A stretch of DNA of 64,000 nt from Agrobacterium genomosp. 13 str. CFBP 6927 (GTDB lineage: Bacteria; Pseudomonadota; Alphaproteobacteria; Rhizobiales; Rhizobiaceae). The notes beneath the pieces were generated by a model, which worked only from the letters and a program-made list of their open reading frames with translations, did not search any database and was not told the DNA's origin. Positions 8,402 through 16,928 of the stretch are shown here, one piece after another. The stretch is from contig LT009756.1 in assembly GCA_900012615.1 (NCBI GenBank), positions 97,850-161,849 of the forward strand, read 5' to 3'. The position numbers and the translations under genes are program-made. Numbering within the stretch: the stretch's first letter is position 1; the number at the start of each line of letters is the position of its first letter.

Positions 8402-9574
8402 ATGTCAGCTGAGACCTCAACTTCTTCCGCGTCCTTCACTAAGGCAAACAAAACACGGCACATCTCACTTGCCATGACGGTCACCTTGCTGGCCGGCTTG
8501 AGTGCCGGAGCGGTTTTTGCTCAGTCGGCATCTGACACCCAGACACAGTCCGCCCCGGGAACGGAAACGGTTCAGCCTGCGCAGCAGCCGGCGGAAACGC
8601 CGAGCGCTCCGGCAATCCAGCCGGCACCGCCTTCCGCTGCTACACCGGAGCAGCCAGCCGCTGCCGCGCCTGCGCCGCTGCAGCCTGCGCCTGCCGCAGG
8701 TAACTCCGCGCCGGCGGCTGAAGGTCTCGCACCACAGCCGACACAGACTGAACAGCCCGCACCAACGAACGCAACAGCCGCGCCGAACGAAGTCTCGACG
8801 CCGGTTGAACCCGTAAGTGCCGAGCCTGCGAGTGCTGAACATCGTGCGGACATTCCGCACAACCTGTCCCCCTGGGGCATGTTCATGGCGGCGGACTGGG
8901 TCGTGAAGGGTGTCATGATCGGTCTTGCCTTCGCATCGCTCGTCACCTGGACAGTATGGGTTGCGAAGTCGATCGAACTTGCCGGTGCCCGCGTACGCGC
9001 CGGTTCGACGCTTAAGGTCATCCGCCGGGCAAAGACCCTGAATGAGGCGACCGAGGCTGTCGAAAAGAAGGGCGGACCGGCAGCGCTGATGCTGCGCATG
9101 GCGACCCACGAAATGCAGCTTTCCGATGCGGTGGTCGAACATACGGATGGCGGCGGTATCAAGGAGCGTGTCTCTTCGGCGCTGTCGCGTATTGAAACCC
9201 ATGCCGGTCGCCGCATGTCACGCGGAACGGGCGTTCTCGCGACCATCGGTTCCACCGCTCCCTTCGTCGGCCTGTTCGGCACCGTCTGGGGCATCATGAA
9301 CTCTTTCATCAGCATTTCGGAATCGCAGACGACCAACCTTGCCGTTGTTGCGCCGGGCATTGCCGAGGCGCTGCTCGCCACCGCCATCGGTCTCGTCGCC
9401 GCCATTCCGGCCGTGGTGATCTATAACGTCTTCGCCCGCTCGATCACCGGTTACCGCCATCTGCTGGCGGATGCAGCAGCCGGCGTGGAACGCCTCGTCA
9501 GCCGCGACCTCGATTTCCGCCGTATTCCGCCGGGCAGCGCCAGCAAGCCAGCAGTATCGCTGGTTGGACGGTGA
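8402..9574 (+). CDS. exbB: ExbB, TonB-complex proton channel subunit
   Basis: Inner-membrane MotA/TolQ/ExbB-family subunit that, with ExbD, converts proton motive force into TonB movement for siderophore and haem uptake. 390 aa. The order is an apparent signal sequence ending near residue 40 ([10 protein letters not shown]), an Ala/Pro/Gln-rich periplasmic stretch at about 45-150, then the three-span MotA_ExbB domain at about 165-375 with [22 protein letters not shown]. The long Pro-rich N-terminus is usual for alphaproteobacterial ExbB. The ATG at 8402 is retained, though its ribosome binding site is weak. Followed after 6 nt by exbD. Confidence 0.92.
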   Translation: MSAETSTSSASFTKANKTRHISLAMTVTLLAGLSAGAVFAQSASDTQTQSAPGTETVQPAQQPAETPSAPAIQPAPPSAATPEQPAAAAPAPLQPAPAAGNSAPAAEGLAPQPTQTEQPAPTNATAAPNEVSTPVEPVSAEPASAEHRADIPHNLSPWGMFMAADWVVKGVMIGLAFASLVTWTVWVAKSIELAGARVRAGSTLKVIRRAKTLNEATEAVEKKGGPAALMLRMATHEMQLSDAVVEHTDGGGIKERVSSALSRIETHAGRRMSRGTGVLATIGSTAPFVGLFGTVWGIMNSFISISESQTTNLAVVAPGIAEALLATAIGLVAAIPAVVIYNVFARSITGYRHLLADAAAGVERLVSRDLDFRRIPPGSASKPAVSLVGR

Positions 9575-9580
9575 TCGGTC

Positions 9581-10066
9581 ATGGCTGGCGGTATTCGCGA
9601 AAATAGCGGAGACGATCTCTCCGAAAACCACGAGATCAATGTCACGCCCTTCATCGACGTGATGCTGGTTCTGCTGATCATCTTCATGGTCGCCGCGCCG
9701 CTGGCGACCGTGGATGTGAATGTCGATCTGCCCGCCTCCACGGCCAAGCCGGCGGAGCGTCCGGAGGAGCCGCTCTATCTGACGGTCAAGGACGATCTCT
9801 CACTCAATCTCGGTAATGACGCGGTTGCCCGCGAAGCCTTGGCGGCCGCCATCGACAGGCAGACCGGCGGCAAGAAGGACACGCGTATTTTCCTGCGTGC
9901 CGACAAGGCCGTCGACTACGGCCACTTCATGGAAATCATGAACCTGCTGAGAGATGCCGGTTATCTGAAGATCGCCCTGGTGGGACTGGAAAACGCGGCT
10001 GCGGCGTCGCAGCCCGCCGCTGCTGGCCAACCCGTGGCGCCGGCAGCGCAGGGAACCGCGCCATGA
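9581..10066 (+). CDS. exbD: ExbD, TonB-complex subunit
   Basis: Single-span inner-membrane protein of the ExbB-ExbD-TonB energy transducer. The membrane segment at residues 24-41 ([18 protein letters not shown]) contains Asp26, equivalent to the essential proton-carrying aspartate of ExbD/TolR. The periplasmic domain spans about 50-140. The C-terminus is an Ala/Pro/Gln tail. 161 aa. Its stop overlaps the tonB start as ATGA. Confidence 0.93.
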   Translation: MAGGIRENSGDDLSENHEINVTPFIDVMLVLLIIFMVAAPLATVDVNVDLPASTAKPAERPEEPLYLTVKDDLSLNLGNDAVAREALAAAIDRQTGGKKDTRIFLRADKAVDYGHFMEIMNLLRDAGYLKIALVGLENAAAASQPAAAGQPVAPAAQGTAP

Positions 10067-10992
10067 CTGAAAACGGCTACCCGCAGGCCCGGCATTCCCG
10101 TCTCGGGGAAGTGACGCTGTGGTCCGCCGCGGCGCTGCTCATGCTGGGCGTTCATGCCGGTTTTGCCTATTATCTGATGCAGGAGCCCGAGGAGCAGGAA
10201 GCCGGCGGGCCGCCGCCTGCCGCGATCATGATCGAAATGGCGGCGATACCGGAAGCCGTCAAGACGGAAGAAACGACGCCGGCGCAGGATGTCGAAGACG
10301 CCGAAGAGGTAAAGAGCGACAGCAGCGAACCGGTGGAGGAAGCCGCCCCGGAAGAGCCGCCGCCACCGGAGCCCGTTGCTGAAACGCCGCCACCACCGCC
10401 GGAGCCGGTGCAGCCGCCTGAGCCGCCGGTCGAGGAGATCGTCGAACCGCAGGAAATTCCCGAACCCGTGGAACCCATCGATCCCGTTCAGGAGCAGATG
10501 ATGGCGGAACTCGAAAATGTCGAGGTTCCCTTGCCAGTCGTAAGGCCTCCGCCGCCACCCGTCGAAAAGAAGGTGGAAAAGAAAGAGCCGGAAGAGAAAA
10601 AGAAGGTCGAGCGCCAGCGCCCCAAACCGCAGCAGGCATCGGAATTGCGCGAAACCGCAAAGGCGGAAGCCCAGCAGTCCGATCGGACGGCGGCATCACG
10701 CAGCAATGCCGGTTTCTTCTCGTCCTCGTCCATGTCAAATGCCGACTGGGGTGCGAAAGTGCGCTCGGCGATGCAACGGCGACTGGTTCGCTCGGCTGGA
10801 AAATCGGGAATGACCATTACGGTTTCGTTCAAGATTGATAGCGGCGGATCCGTCGGCGGTGCGAGGATTGTTTCATCCACCGGCGACTCGGCGATGGACC
10901 AGAAGCTTCTGGCCGTCATACAAAAGGCGTCCGTCTCGCCGCCCCCTCCAGGCGCAAATACGAGTTTTACCTTGCCGATTCTTTTCAAGTAG
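10063..10992 (+). CDS. tonB: TonB energy transducer
   Basis: TonB spans the periplasm and drives outer-membrane receptors. A membrane anchor lies at about residues 17-38 (TLWSAAALLMLGVHAGFAYYL). It is followed by a very long Pro/Glu-rich rod (about 60-190, with PEPV and PPPP runs) and a Lys-rich stretch (EKKVEKKEPEEKKK). The C-terminal TonB domain (about 225-309) ends FTLPILFK. 309 aa. Third gene of exbB-exbD-tonB, with a terminator just downstream. Confidence 0.93.
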   Translation: MTENGYPQARHSRLGEVTLWSAAALLMLGVHAGFAYYLMQEPEEQEAGGPPPAAIMIEMAAIPEAVKTEETTPAQDVEDAEEVKSDSSEPVEEAAPEEPPPPEPVAETPPPPPEPVQPPEPPVEEIVEPQEIPEPVEPIDPVQEQMMAELENVEVPLPVVRPPPPPVEKKVEKKEPEEKKKVERQRPKPQQASELRETAKAEAQQSDRTAASRSNAGFFSSSSMSNADWGAKVRSAMQRRLVRSAGKSGMTITVSFKIDSGGSVGGARIVSSTGDSAMDQKLLAVIQKASVSPPPPGANTSFTLPILFK

Positions 10993-11015
10993 GCTGGAAC
11001 TGAACGATTATCTCA

Positions 11016-11057
11016 GGCATCCCAGCTCCGGAAAGGATGGGATGCCCGATTTATTTT
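11016..11057 (+). terminator. terminator of exbB-exbD-tonB
   Basis: Perfect 9-bp stem GGCATCCCA / TGGGATGCC with a 13-nt loop followed by a T-rich stretch (CGATTTATTTTCC), starting 23 nt after the tonB stop. Confidence 0.7.
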
Positions 11058-11141
11058 CCATGTTGATTTGCAGCGGTCCTATGCCGCAGAGTAGGACCAA
11101 TCCGTCCCATCGCATGCAAGCCAACAGGAATCACGAAAATC

Positions 11142-12131
11142 ATGAAATTCTCAATCGCAGAGGCGGAGGATCTCGTATCCTCTATCTTTGAGTGCAATGG
11201 CGTTCTGCCGCAAAACGCCCGCTCGGTGGCAAAGGCGCTCGTTGCCTCCGAGGCGGCCGGTCAAGGCGGTCACGGTTTTCGTCGTATCCCTGTTTATGTT
11301 CGCCAGGCGCGGGTTGGAAAGGTCGATGGCAAGGCGCGTCCCGTGGCGGTGCGGGTAAAGCCGGGCGTCCTCTCAGTCGACGCCAATCACGGCTATGCCT
11401 ATCCGGCGATCGATTGCGCCCTTGCGGAATTGCCAGACATGATCCGGCAGCAGGGCATCGCGCTTGCCGCGATCCACCGTTCCCATCATGCGGGTGTCAT
11501 GGCGCTGACGGTCGAGCGGCTCGCCGAAATGGGCTTTGTCGCGCTCATGTTTGCCAATGCGCCGGCATCCATGGCGCCCTGGGGCGGCAGCAAACCGCTT
11601 TATGGAACCAATCCAATCGCCTTCGCCACCCCCGTCGGCGGCGCCGATCCGCTGGTGATCGATCTGGCCCTGTCCAAGGTCGCACGCGGAAAGATCATGG
11701 CGGCCCGCCAGAAGGGTGAAACCATCCCCGGTGACTGGGCTCTGGACCGAAACGGCCGGCCGACGACCGATCCCGAAGAGGCTATAGAGGGAACCATGGT
11801 GCCCGCAGGCGAAGCGAAGGGCGCTGCTTTGGCGCTGATGGTGGAGATCATGGCAGCAGCGATTACCGGCGGAAACTTCGCATTCGAGGCGTCTTCCCTT
11901 CTGGATGACAAGGGTGCTCCGCCGTCGCTCGGCCACACGATCATCGCCATAGATCCGGTATCGTCGGGCGGTGCCGCTTTTACCGAGCGACTGGCGCTCA
12001 TCGCTGGCGAAATAGAAAAGCAGGAGAATGTGCGTCTGCCCGGCCGGCGCAGCCAGGGCGTTCGCAGGCAGGCTCTGGAAAGCGGGATCGTCGTCGAAAG
12101 CGATATTCTCGCTGAAATCCAGTCGCTTTGA
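11142..12131 (+). CDS. Ldh_2-family NAD(P)H-dependent oxidoreductase
   Basis: Member of the malate/L-lactate dehydrogenase (Ldh_2) family, which also holds sulfolactate dehydrogenases, ureidoglycolate dehydrogenase and the imine reductases of proline/pipecolate metabolism. Family markers are SEAAGQGGHGFRRIPVY (residues 36-52), AIHRSHHAGVMA (about 109-120, the substrate His) and YGTNPIAFATP (about 153-163, cofactor site). 329 aa. The substrate cannot be assigned from sequence; a delta1-pyrroline/piperideine-2-carboxylate reductase role is one option. Monocistronic between tonB and a converging LuxR gene. Confidence 0.8.
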   Translation: MKFSIAEAEDLVSSIFECNGVLPQNARSVAKALVASEAAGQGGHGFRRIPVYVRQARVGKVDGKARPVAVRVKPGVLSVDANHGYAYPAIDCALAELPDMIRQQGIALAAIHRSHHAGVMALTVERLAEMGFVALMFANAPASMAPWGGSKPLYGTNPIAFATPVGGADPLVIDLALSKVARGKIMAARQKGETIPGDWALDRNGRPTTDPEEAIEGTMVPAGEAKGAALALMVEIMAAAITGGNFAFEASSLLDDKGAPPSLGHTIIAIDPVSSGGAAFTERLALIAGEIEKQENVRLPGRRSQGVRRQALESGIVVESDILAEIQSL

Positions 12132-12139
12132 CGAGCCGA

Positions 12140-12175
12140 AAAATAAAAACCCGGCGGACCGAGTGATCCGCCGGG
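12140..12175 (-). terminator. terminator for the minus-strand LuxR-type gene
   Basis: Stem CCCGGCGGA / TCCGCCGGG (12150-12158 with 12167-12175) and, reading on the minus strand, a following GTTTTTATTTTT tract. The plus-strand side has no T tract, so the signal serves the gene at 12380-12625, possibly slowing the converging transcript too. Confidence 0.7.
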
Positions 12176-12379
12176 CAAACCGTTTATAGCTGCTTTGCAC
12201 TGCGTCGATGTGGATCGGAAATCATTTCCGAACCACCTCTGGTCCGCCATCCTTCCATTGAAAGGAAGGATTCTGACGCAGAAAGCCGCTCATCCGGTTT
12301 TGGCTTACGGGAAGGGGACGATTTCGCGTAAGCTGTCGTAGCGGGTCACGGGCGCCGGCCGGCCCTGGTCCGGCGGCGA

Positions 12380-12625
12380 TTAGGCATCCTGTTCGATCAG
12401 GCCGCGCAGCAGCGCGATGCTGACCGCATTCAGCAGATTGGCAGCACCCAGCCTCTGGCGCACCCGCTCCAGCGTATCCTTTACGTCTGCTTCGTCCGCA
12501 CCGGTCATCAAGGCGACGTGTGAGGGATGTTTGCCCCTTGCCACCAGCCCCAGATACTGTCGTTCACGGTCCGAAAGGACGATTTCACGTGTTTGGCGAT
12601 GTTCATGCGGCGTTTTCGAAGACAT
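12380..12625 (-). CDS. HTH-only LuxR-type protein
   Basis: 81-aa protein consisting almost only of a LuxR/GerE DNA-binding domain. LSDRERQYLGLVARGKHPSHVALMTGA gives the first helices, then DEADVKDTLERVRQRLGAANLLNAVSIALLRG the recognition helix and C-terminal helix. No sensor or receiver domain, so it is either a solo regulator or the remnant of a larger one. The recognition helix is less basic than usual, leaving DNA binding in doubt. A well-formed terminator follows, favouring a live gene. Confidence 0.65.
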   Translation of the reverse strand: MSSKTPHEHRQTREIVLSDRERQYLGLVARGKHPSHVALMTGADEADVKDTLERVRQRLGAANLLNAVSIALLRGLIEQDA

Positions 12626-13092
12626 GTTCTTTCAGCCTCAAAAGAGATCGACCTTCCCGCAGCACGATCAGGGTCTGTTATAGTTCCAATCCCTTGAACC
12701 GGCCGGCAAACCGCTGCGTCTGCTCTTGAACAGCAACGCCAATCTCGGCCAGGAGTTTCGTCAGGCATCAGGAATTCTGCAATAAATGGTCACTTGCGCA
12801 CCAGCCGGTTCCGGCATCATCCCTTGGCAATGGAAAACTGCTCCATTATTTCTCCAAGGGACCGGAATCGGTTCCTTTAGAGAACAATAAAAAATTCAAA
12901 GCTTTGGAATGTTTTCGTTATACCCGAAGGGACACGCGGCGCTCTATTAGGCGATATCCCATATCAAGAGAATAACATCTCGCGCCAAGTTCTGCGTCTT
13001 TATTGTTATGTTTCGATACAGAAGCCGATAAACATCGATATATTTTACAAATTTATTTGATGATTACGAAACATTGATGCAGAAAACGGGTC
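12626..13092. other. 467-nt gene-free stretch with nested hairpins
   Basis: No convincing gene. The half nearer AraC is AT-rich. Two mutually exclusive hairpins are visible. One is TCCCTTGG (12820-12827) pairing with CCAAGGGA (12854-12861), enclosing ATGGA/TCCAT. The other is GGGACCG (12858-12864) pairing with CGGTTCC (12869-12875), which shares bases with the first. Read on the minus strand this is upstream of the LuxR-type gene and could be its leader or a small RNA. Confidence 0.35.
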
Positions 13093-14133
13093 TTATCTGG
13101 TGGAATGATGCGCGTGTTTTCTGCGAATATCCGTCGGCGTTGCCCCGAACCAGCGGGAAACGGAGCGCGAAAACGCCCCCGGCGTTGAATAACCGAGCCT
13201 GTAGCTGATGTCGGAGACCGGAAGGTCGCTTTCCACGAGAAGCTTGAAGCCGGCATTTTTGCGAATGGCGTCCTTTATCTCGTTGAGATTGGTTCCAAGC
13301 TCGGCAAGCCGCCGCTGAAAACTACGCTCCGACAGGTTGAAATAGGGTGCGATTTCGCCGAGCGACAGTTCCGCATCAGAGAGCCGCACCTGCATGTATC
13401 GTTTCACCTGATCGATGAAATGTGTCGCATCTGCCGATGTTTCCGGCCGCAGCATCCGGCACTGCAAATTCATCAGTTCGAACAGCCGCTCATCCGCATT
13501 CGGATTGACCACATCGAGAAGCGATGTTGGAAGGCGCATGGTATGGATAGGCTGGGAAAAGCTGACGCGTCTGGTCATTTTTTCTTTAAATAGCTGAATA
13601 TTATTCGGTTTCTGCCGTTCCAGACCGATCTCTATCTGGTTGATCCGCTCCCCTAGAATATCGCGAAGGCGCTGGATCAGAATAGCAAGGGATAAATCCA
13701 CATATTGATCGCGCTTGGCAATCACCGGCGCAAAGGACCATGAGAGGGTAACCTGCGCGGCATCCGCCACCATGGTGAAGTTGCTATTATTGGTCGCGTA
13801 ATAAACGTGATCCTGAAGAAACCGCAGAAAGGCCCGCACCGTCGGCGCGCTGATCAGGCCATATCCGAATGCGCCGGATGCGCCGGCTGGAAAGGTGGAA
13901 GCGCATTGCAGACCGAAGGCATCGTCACCGGAGATCAATGCGCAGGTCTCCAGCAGGCGGCACAATCTGTCGAGGCTTATACGCTCCGTCAGGCTGTCGA
14001 ACGTGGCGGGATTTATATCGAGAGCCTTGCAGATGGGGGTGATATCAATGCCCCGCGACCGCGCATAATTGCCGACGCCAGCGGCAAGACCGGCCACCAC
14101 AGTTATCTCGTCGCTGACCCTCTTGTCGGGCAT
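13093..14133 (-). CDS. AraC-family transcriptional regulator
   Basis: 346-aa regulator with an N-terminal arabinose_bd-type ligand domain (about residues 20-200, as in OruR/ArgR/VirS-like members). The C-terminal AraC double HTH is at about 245-340: LGEIAPYFNLSERSFQRRLAE for the first motif and VSDISYRLGYSTPGAFSRSVSRW for the second, then the conserved FGATPTDIRR. No adjacent enzyme gene suggests a target; its neighbours are the phn locus and the LuxR-type gene. Effector unknown. Confidence 0.88.
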   Translation of the reverse strand: MPDKRVSDEITVVAGLAAGVGNYARSRGIDITPICKALDINPATFDSLTERISLDRLCRLLETCALISGDDAFGLQCASTFPAGASGAFGYGLISAPTVRAFLRFLQDHVYYATNNSNFTMVADAAQVTLSWSFAPVIAKRDQYVDLSLAILIQRLRDILGERINQIEIGLERQKPNNIQLFKEKMTRRVSFSQPIHTMRLPTSLLDVVNPNADERLFELMNLQCRMLRPETSADATHFIDQVKRYMQVRLSDAELSLGEIAPYFNLSERSFQRRLAELGTNLNEIKDAIRKNAGFKLLVESDLPVSDISYRLGYSTPGAFSRSVSRWFGATPTDIRRKHAHHSTR

Positions 14134-14220
14134 CCCTCGCCTTGGCGTACCATGTTTGGAAATTGTCGCCTGATGGTAAGCTTTGTAAGGCCTCTTGTCG
14201 AGCGGTTAGGCCGGGGGATT

Positions 14221-14823
14221 TTAGAGGCGGGCAGGGCGGGCGTTCTGCTCGAGCACCTGCATGATGGTTTTCCCCGCATCTTCGATGGCACCACTATTGT
14301 CCACCGTCGTTACGTCGAAATCCCCGGCGACAGCAAGCGAGCTGCGTTCCAGCCGCAGGAGGATTTCCTCCCGGCTTTCCCGCCCGCGCTGCTCCAGTCG
14401 CCGCGCCAGCACCTCCGGCCGTGCAACGATGTTCACCACCTTGAGGCGTGAAAAGGCGGCGCCAAAATGGGGTAACGCCGAGCGCGAGCCGTTGGCGATC
14501 ACCACCTCTCCCGCATTAAGATGGTGATGGACGGCGGCTGGAATGCCGTATTTCAGCCCATGCGCCTGCCAGGAGACCGCAAAGGCGCCCTCATCCTGTA
14601 AGCGGTTGAACTCGGTCATGGACACGGCATCGTGGTTTTCGCCGCCCGCATCGCCGCTACGGGTAATGACCCGGCGGGTGAAGTGGAAGCCCGGCCGTCC
14701 GCACAATTGTGCCGCCGCATACTCCATCAGCGTGTCCTTGCCGGCCCCGCTCGGGCCGACAATCACGATCATGGTTCCGGGCGTTGCGCCGTCCCGCCGA
14801 TTATCCTGTTCCTCACCGGTCAT
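14221..14823 (-). CDS. phnN: ribose 1,5-bisphosphate phosphokinase
   Basis: PhnN phosphorylates ribose 1,5-bisphosphate to PRPP, the last salvage step of C-P lyase phosphonate degradation. Guanylate-kinase-like fold with Walker A GPSGAGKDT near residue 23, and RRVITRSGDAGGENHDAVS as the lid/substrate region. 200 aa. Its start overlaps the phnM stop (ATGA), and it is the last gene of the phn region. An internal Met at residue 18 (MIVIVGPSG) is an alternative start. Confidence 0.92.
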   Translation of the reverse strand: MTGEEQDNRRDGATPGTMIVIVGPSGAGKDTLMEYAAAQLCGRPGFHFTRRVITRSGDAGGENHDAVSMTEFNRLQDEGAFAVSWQAHGLKYGIPAAVHHHLNAGEVVIANGSRSALPHFGAAFSRLKVVNIVARPEVLARRLEQRGRESREEILLRLERSSLAVAGDFDVTTVDNSGAIEDAGKTIMQVLEQNARPARL

Positions 14824-15956
14824 GCGACACGTTTGCCCTGACGCCAGACGGAACGGGCAACGGGAACACCATCTTCGCGGTGAACCCTGACGAGATCAGC
14901 CCGCAATCCCGATGCTATGCGGCCGCGGTCATGCAGGCCCACCGTTCGTGCCGGTGTAGCGGTGACCATGCGGAGCGCTTCCGGCAGGGTGATGGCTTCC
15001 ACCTGGTCGGCGAGCAGGAACGGCGCGTAAAGCAGGCTGAACGGCACATAGTCGGAAGAAAGAACATCCAGCACGCCGAGCTCGGCGAGATCGCGCGCAG
15101 CGATGTTGCCGGAATGGGACTTGCCACGGACGATGTTCGGCGCACCCATAAGCACGCTCATGCCGGCACTGTGTGAGGCTTTTGCCGCCTCGACGCTGGT
15201 GGGGAATTCCGCCAGTTTCACGCCGTGCCCAATCGCTTCGCCCACATGGGCTTCGGTTGCGTCGTCGTGGCTTGCAACGGTTATGCCGCGCGCCGCGCAA
15301 CGGGCGGCGAGATAGTCGCGGTGCTTGGCGGAAAATTCCGCCGATGCTTCCTGCCGCCGTCTGACAAATTCGGCGAAGGCCTCGTCGCTCAGTCCGCGCT
15401 TTTTCTGGTAATAGAAGATGTATTGATCCATCGACTGGAACTGGCGCTGTCCCGGGGAGTGATCCATCATCGAAATCAGCCGCACGCGCGGATCGGTTTC
15501 GAAATCTTCGAAATGCTCCAGCACATCGGCGGAGGCGACTTCACAGCGCAGGTGCAGCATGTGGTCTGCCCGCAAGCGGTTCTGATCGGCCGCAGCTTCG
15601 ATGGCGTCGGCCATTTCCCGCATTTCGCCCTTCTTGAAGCCGCCATCCTCGTCGGAGCCAAGCCGCAGGCAGTCGAACACCGTGGTGATGCCGGACGACG
15701 CCACCTGTGCATCATGAGCCTGAATGGCCGCGATCTTGTCCCAAAGCACGCCGGGGCGCGGCGAATAATGCTGTTCCAGATGGTCGGTGTGCAGCTCCAC
15801 CAGACCGGGGATGAGGAAGTCGCCTTCGAGATCCTCTCCGGTTTTGGAGGCGCCTTCGCTGATATCGGCAATTTTGCCGTCACGGATCAGAACGGAACCC
15901 AGAATAATATCGTCTTCCAGAACGATACGGGCGTTGGAAAGGGCGTGCTCGGTCAT
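14820..15956 (-). CDS. phnM: ribose 1-methylphosphonate 5-triphosphate diphosphatase
   Basis: Amidohydrolase-superfamily enzyme that removes pyrophosphate from the triphosphate made by PhnGHIL, giving the substrate of PhnJ. Metal-site motifs: LVELHTDHLEQHYSPRPGV near residue 50-68, HLRCEVAS for the second-shell His/Glu, ITVASHDDA for the barrel His-Asp. 378 aa, family-typical. Overlaps its neighbours by 4 nt on both sides, so DUF1045-phnM-phnN is a tight operon. Confidence 0.94.
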   Translation of the reverse strand: MTEHALSNARIVLEDDIILGSVLIRDGKIADISEGASKTGEDLEGDFLIPGLVELHTDHLEQHYSPRPGVLWDKIAAIQAHDAQVASSGITTVFDCLRLGSDEDGGFKKGEMREMADAIEAAADQNRLRADHMLHLRCEVASADVLEHFEDFETDPRVRLISMMDHSPGQRQFQSMDQYIFYYQKKRGLSDEAFAEFVRRRQEASAEFSAKHRDYLAARCAARGITVASHDDATEAHVGEAIGHGVKLAEFPTSVEAAKASHSAGMSVLMGAPNIVRGKSHSGNIAARDLAELGVLDVLSSDYVPFSLLYAPFLLADQVEAITLPEALRMVTATPARTVGLHDRGRIASGLRADLVRVHREDGVPVARSVWRQGKRVA

Positions 15957-16642
15957 GGGGTCGCATCTTTCTTTGGCTGCTGGCCAAGCGGGTGCCAGCG
16001 ATGAACGGTAAAGGGCGCGCCACGCGTTTCTTCAATGAACAAAGCGAGGCCGGAAATGTGGAGGGGCTGATCTGTAAATTCGGCGAATTTCGCCGTGAGA
16101 ATCTCATGCATGGCGGGCTGATCGCCCTCATCGATACGGCCGGTCAAAGTCATGTGAAAACGGAAGTCATCCATGACATGCGGATAACCCCAGAGCGACA
16201 GGTTCTGCCGCTGGCTTTCCGTCAGCATCTGTGGCCGCCGCCGGGCAATGTCGGTCTCGGACAGGGGCGCGCGAAACCGGTCGAAGTGGTCAACGATCTC
16301 TGCGGCAAAATCCTGCAAGGGCTGATGGATGCGATCAGGGACCAGCGCGAAAAACGGTCCGAGTGCACCGACGACAATGCGCGGAACATCGAAAGCAGAC
16401 TGGCTGGTGGCAAAGTCTTCCAGAGCGGTGATGAGGTCTGCCTCGCTGTATTTTTCAGCAAGCTCAAAAGGAGCCTTCAGCGTGGCGTGGAAACCGTAAC
16501 GGCGGGGCTCTTCCGTCATTTCCGCGTAGCTGTCGTGGTCGTCATGCAGAGTGCCGGAAAACGCATCCCGCCCAAGCCAGCGCGATGCTGCTTCGGTTAG
16601 CGGATGATCTTTAGCCGGAGAAAAATAGATGGCGTAGCGCAC
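15953..16642 (-). CDS. DUF1045 phosphonate-operon 2H phosphoesterase-like protein
   Basis: Member of the DUF1045/phosphonate-metabolism family, which belongs to the 2H phosphoesterase superfamily. Both HxT motifs are visible: YGFHATLKAPF near residue 50 and FRFHMTLTGRI near 165. No PhnP is seen in the locus. Because PhnP opens ribosyl cyclic phosphate after PhnJ, this 2H protein is the natural candidate to replace it (inference). Start set at the GTG at 16642 (VRYAIYFSP) because TGAAGAG lies about 10 nt upstream; the GTG three codons earlier is too close to it. 229 aa. Confidence 0.82.
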   Translation of the reverse strand: MRYAIYFSPAKDHPLTEAASRWLGRDAFSGTLHDDHDSYAEMTEEPRRYGFHATLKAPFELAEKYSEADLITALEDFATSQSAFDVPRIVVGALGPFFALVPDRIHQPLQDFAAEIVDHFDRFRAPLSETDIARRRPQMLTESQRQNLSLWGYPHVMDDFRFHMTLTGRIDEGDQPAMHEILTAKFAEFTDQPLHISGLALFIEETRGAPFTVHRWHPLGQQPKKDATP

Positions 16643-16868
16643 GGTAAGCACTCTTCAGTGTCATGGAAAACCAAGGATGAAAAGCTATTTGGCGTGACTC
16701 GCCCGCTTCCCGCAAGGTCAGGAGTGCGAGGTAATCGCTTTCCGTGACAGAATGATGATGCAGCTGGAAAAAACTGCATTCGAAAAGCAGTCAGGCTCCA
16801 GAATACCTTGAAGATGCGCCACCATGTGAAGGCGTTTGCACGGCAAGAAAATTTGCTTCTGTGCCGAG

Positions 16869-16919
16869 CGAAAGCGGGAGGGCGAAAGCCGTGTGGCTTT
16901 CGCGTAAAATCCCGCTTCG
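16869..16919 (-). repeat. nested palindromic hairpin inside the phn operon
   Basis: Outer arms CGAAGCGGGA-type (16869-16879 with 16910-16919) surround a perfect inner hairpin CGAAAGCC-GTGT-GGCTTTCG (16883-16902). It lies 10 nt after the phnE2 stop in a 286-nt gap that holds no gene. The form is that of a REP/intergenic palindromic unit; it could stabilise or attenuate the upstream phnCDEE message before DUF1045-phnMN. Confidence 0.6.
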
Positions 16920-16928
16920 GTGATGCGA

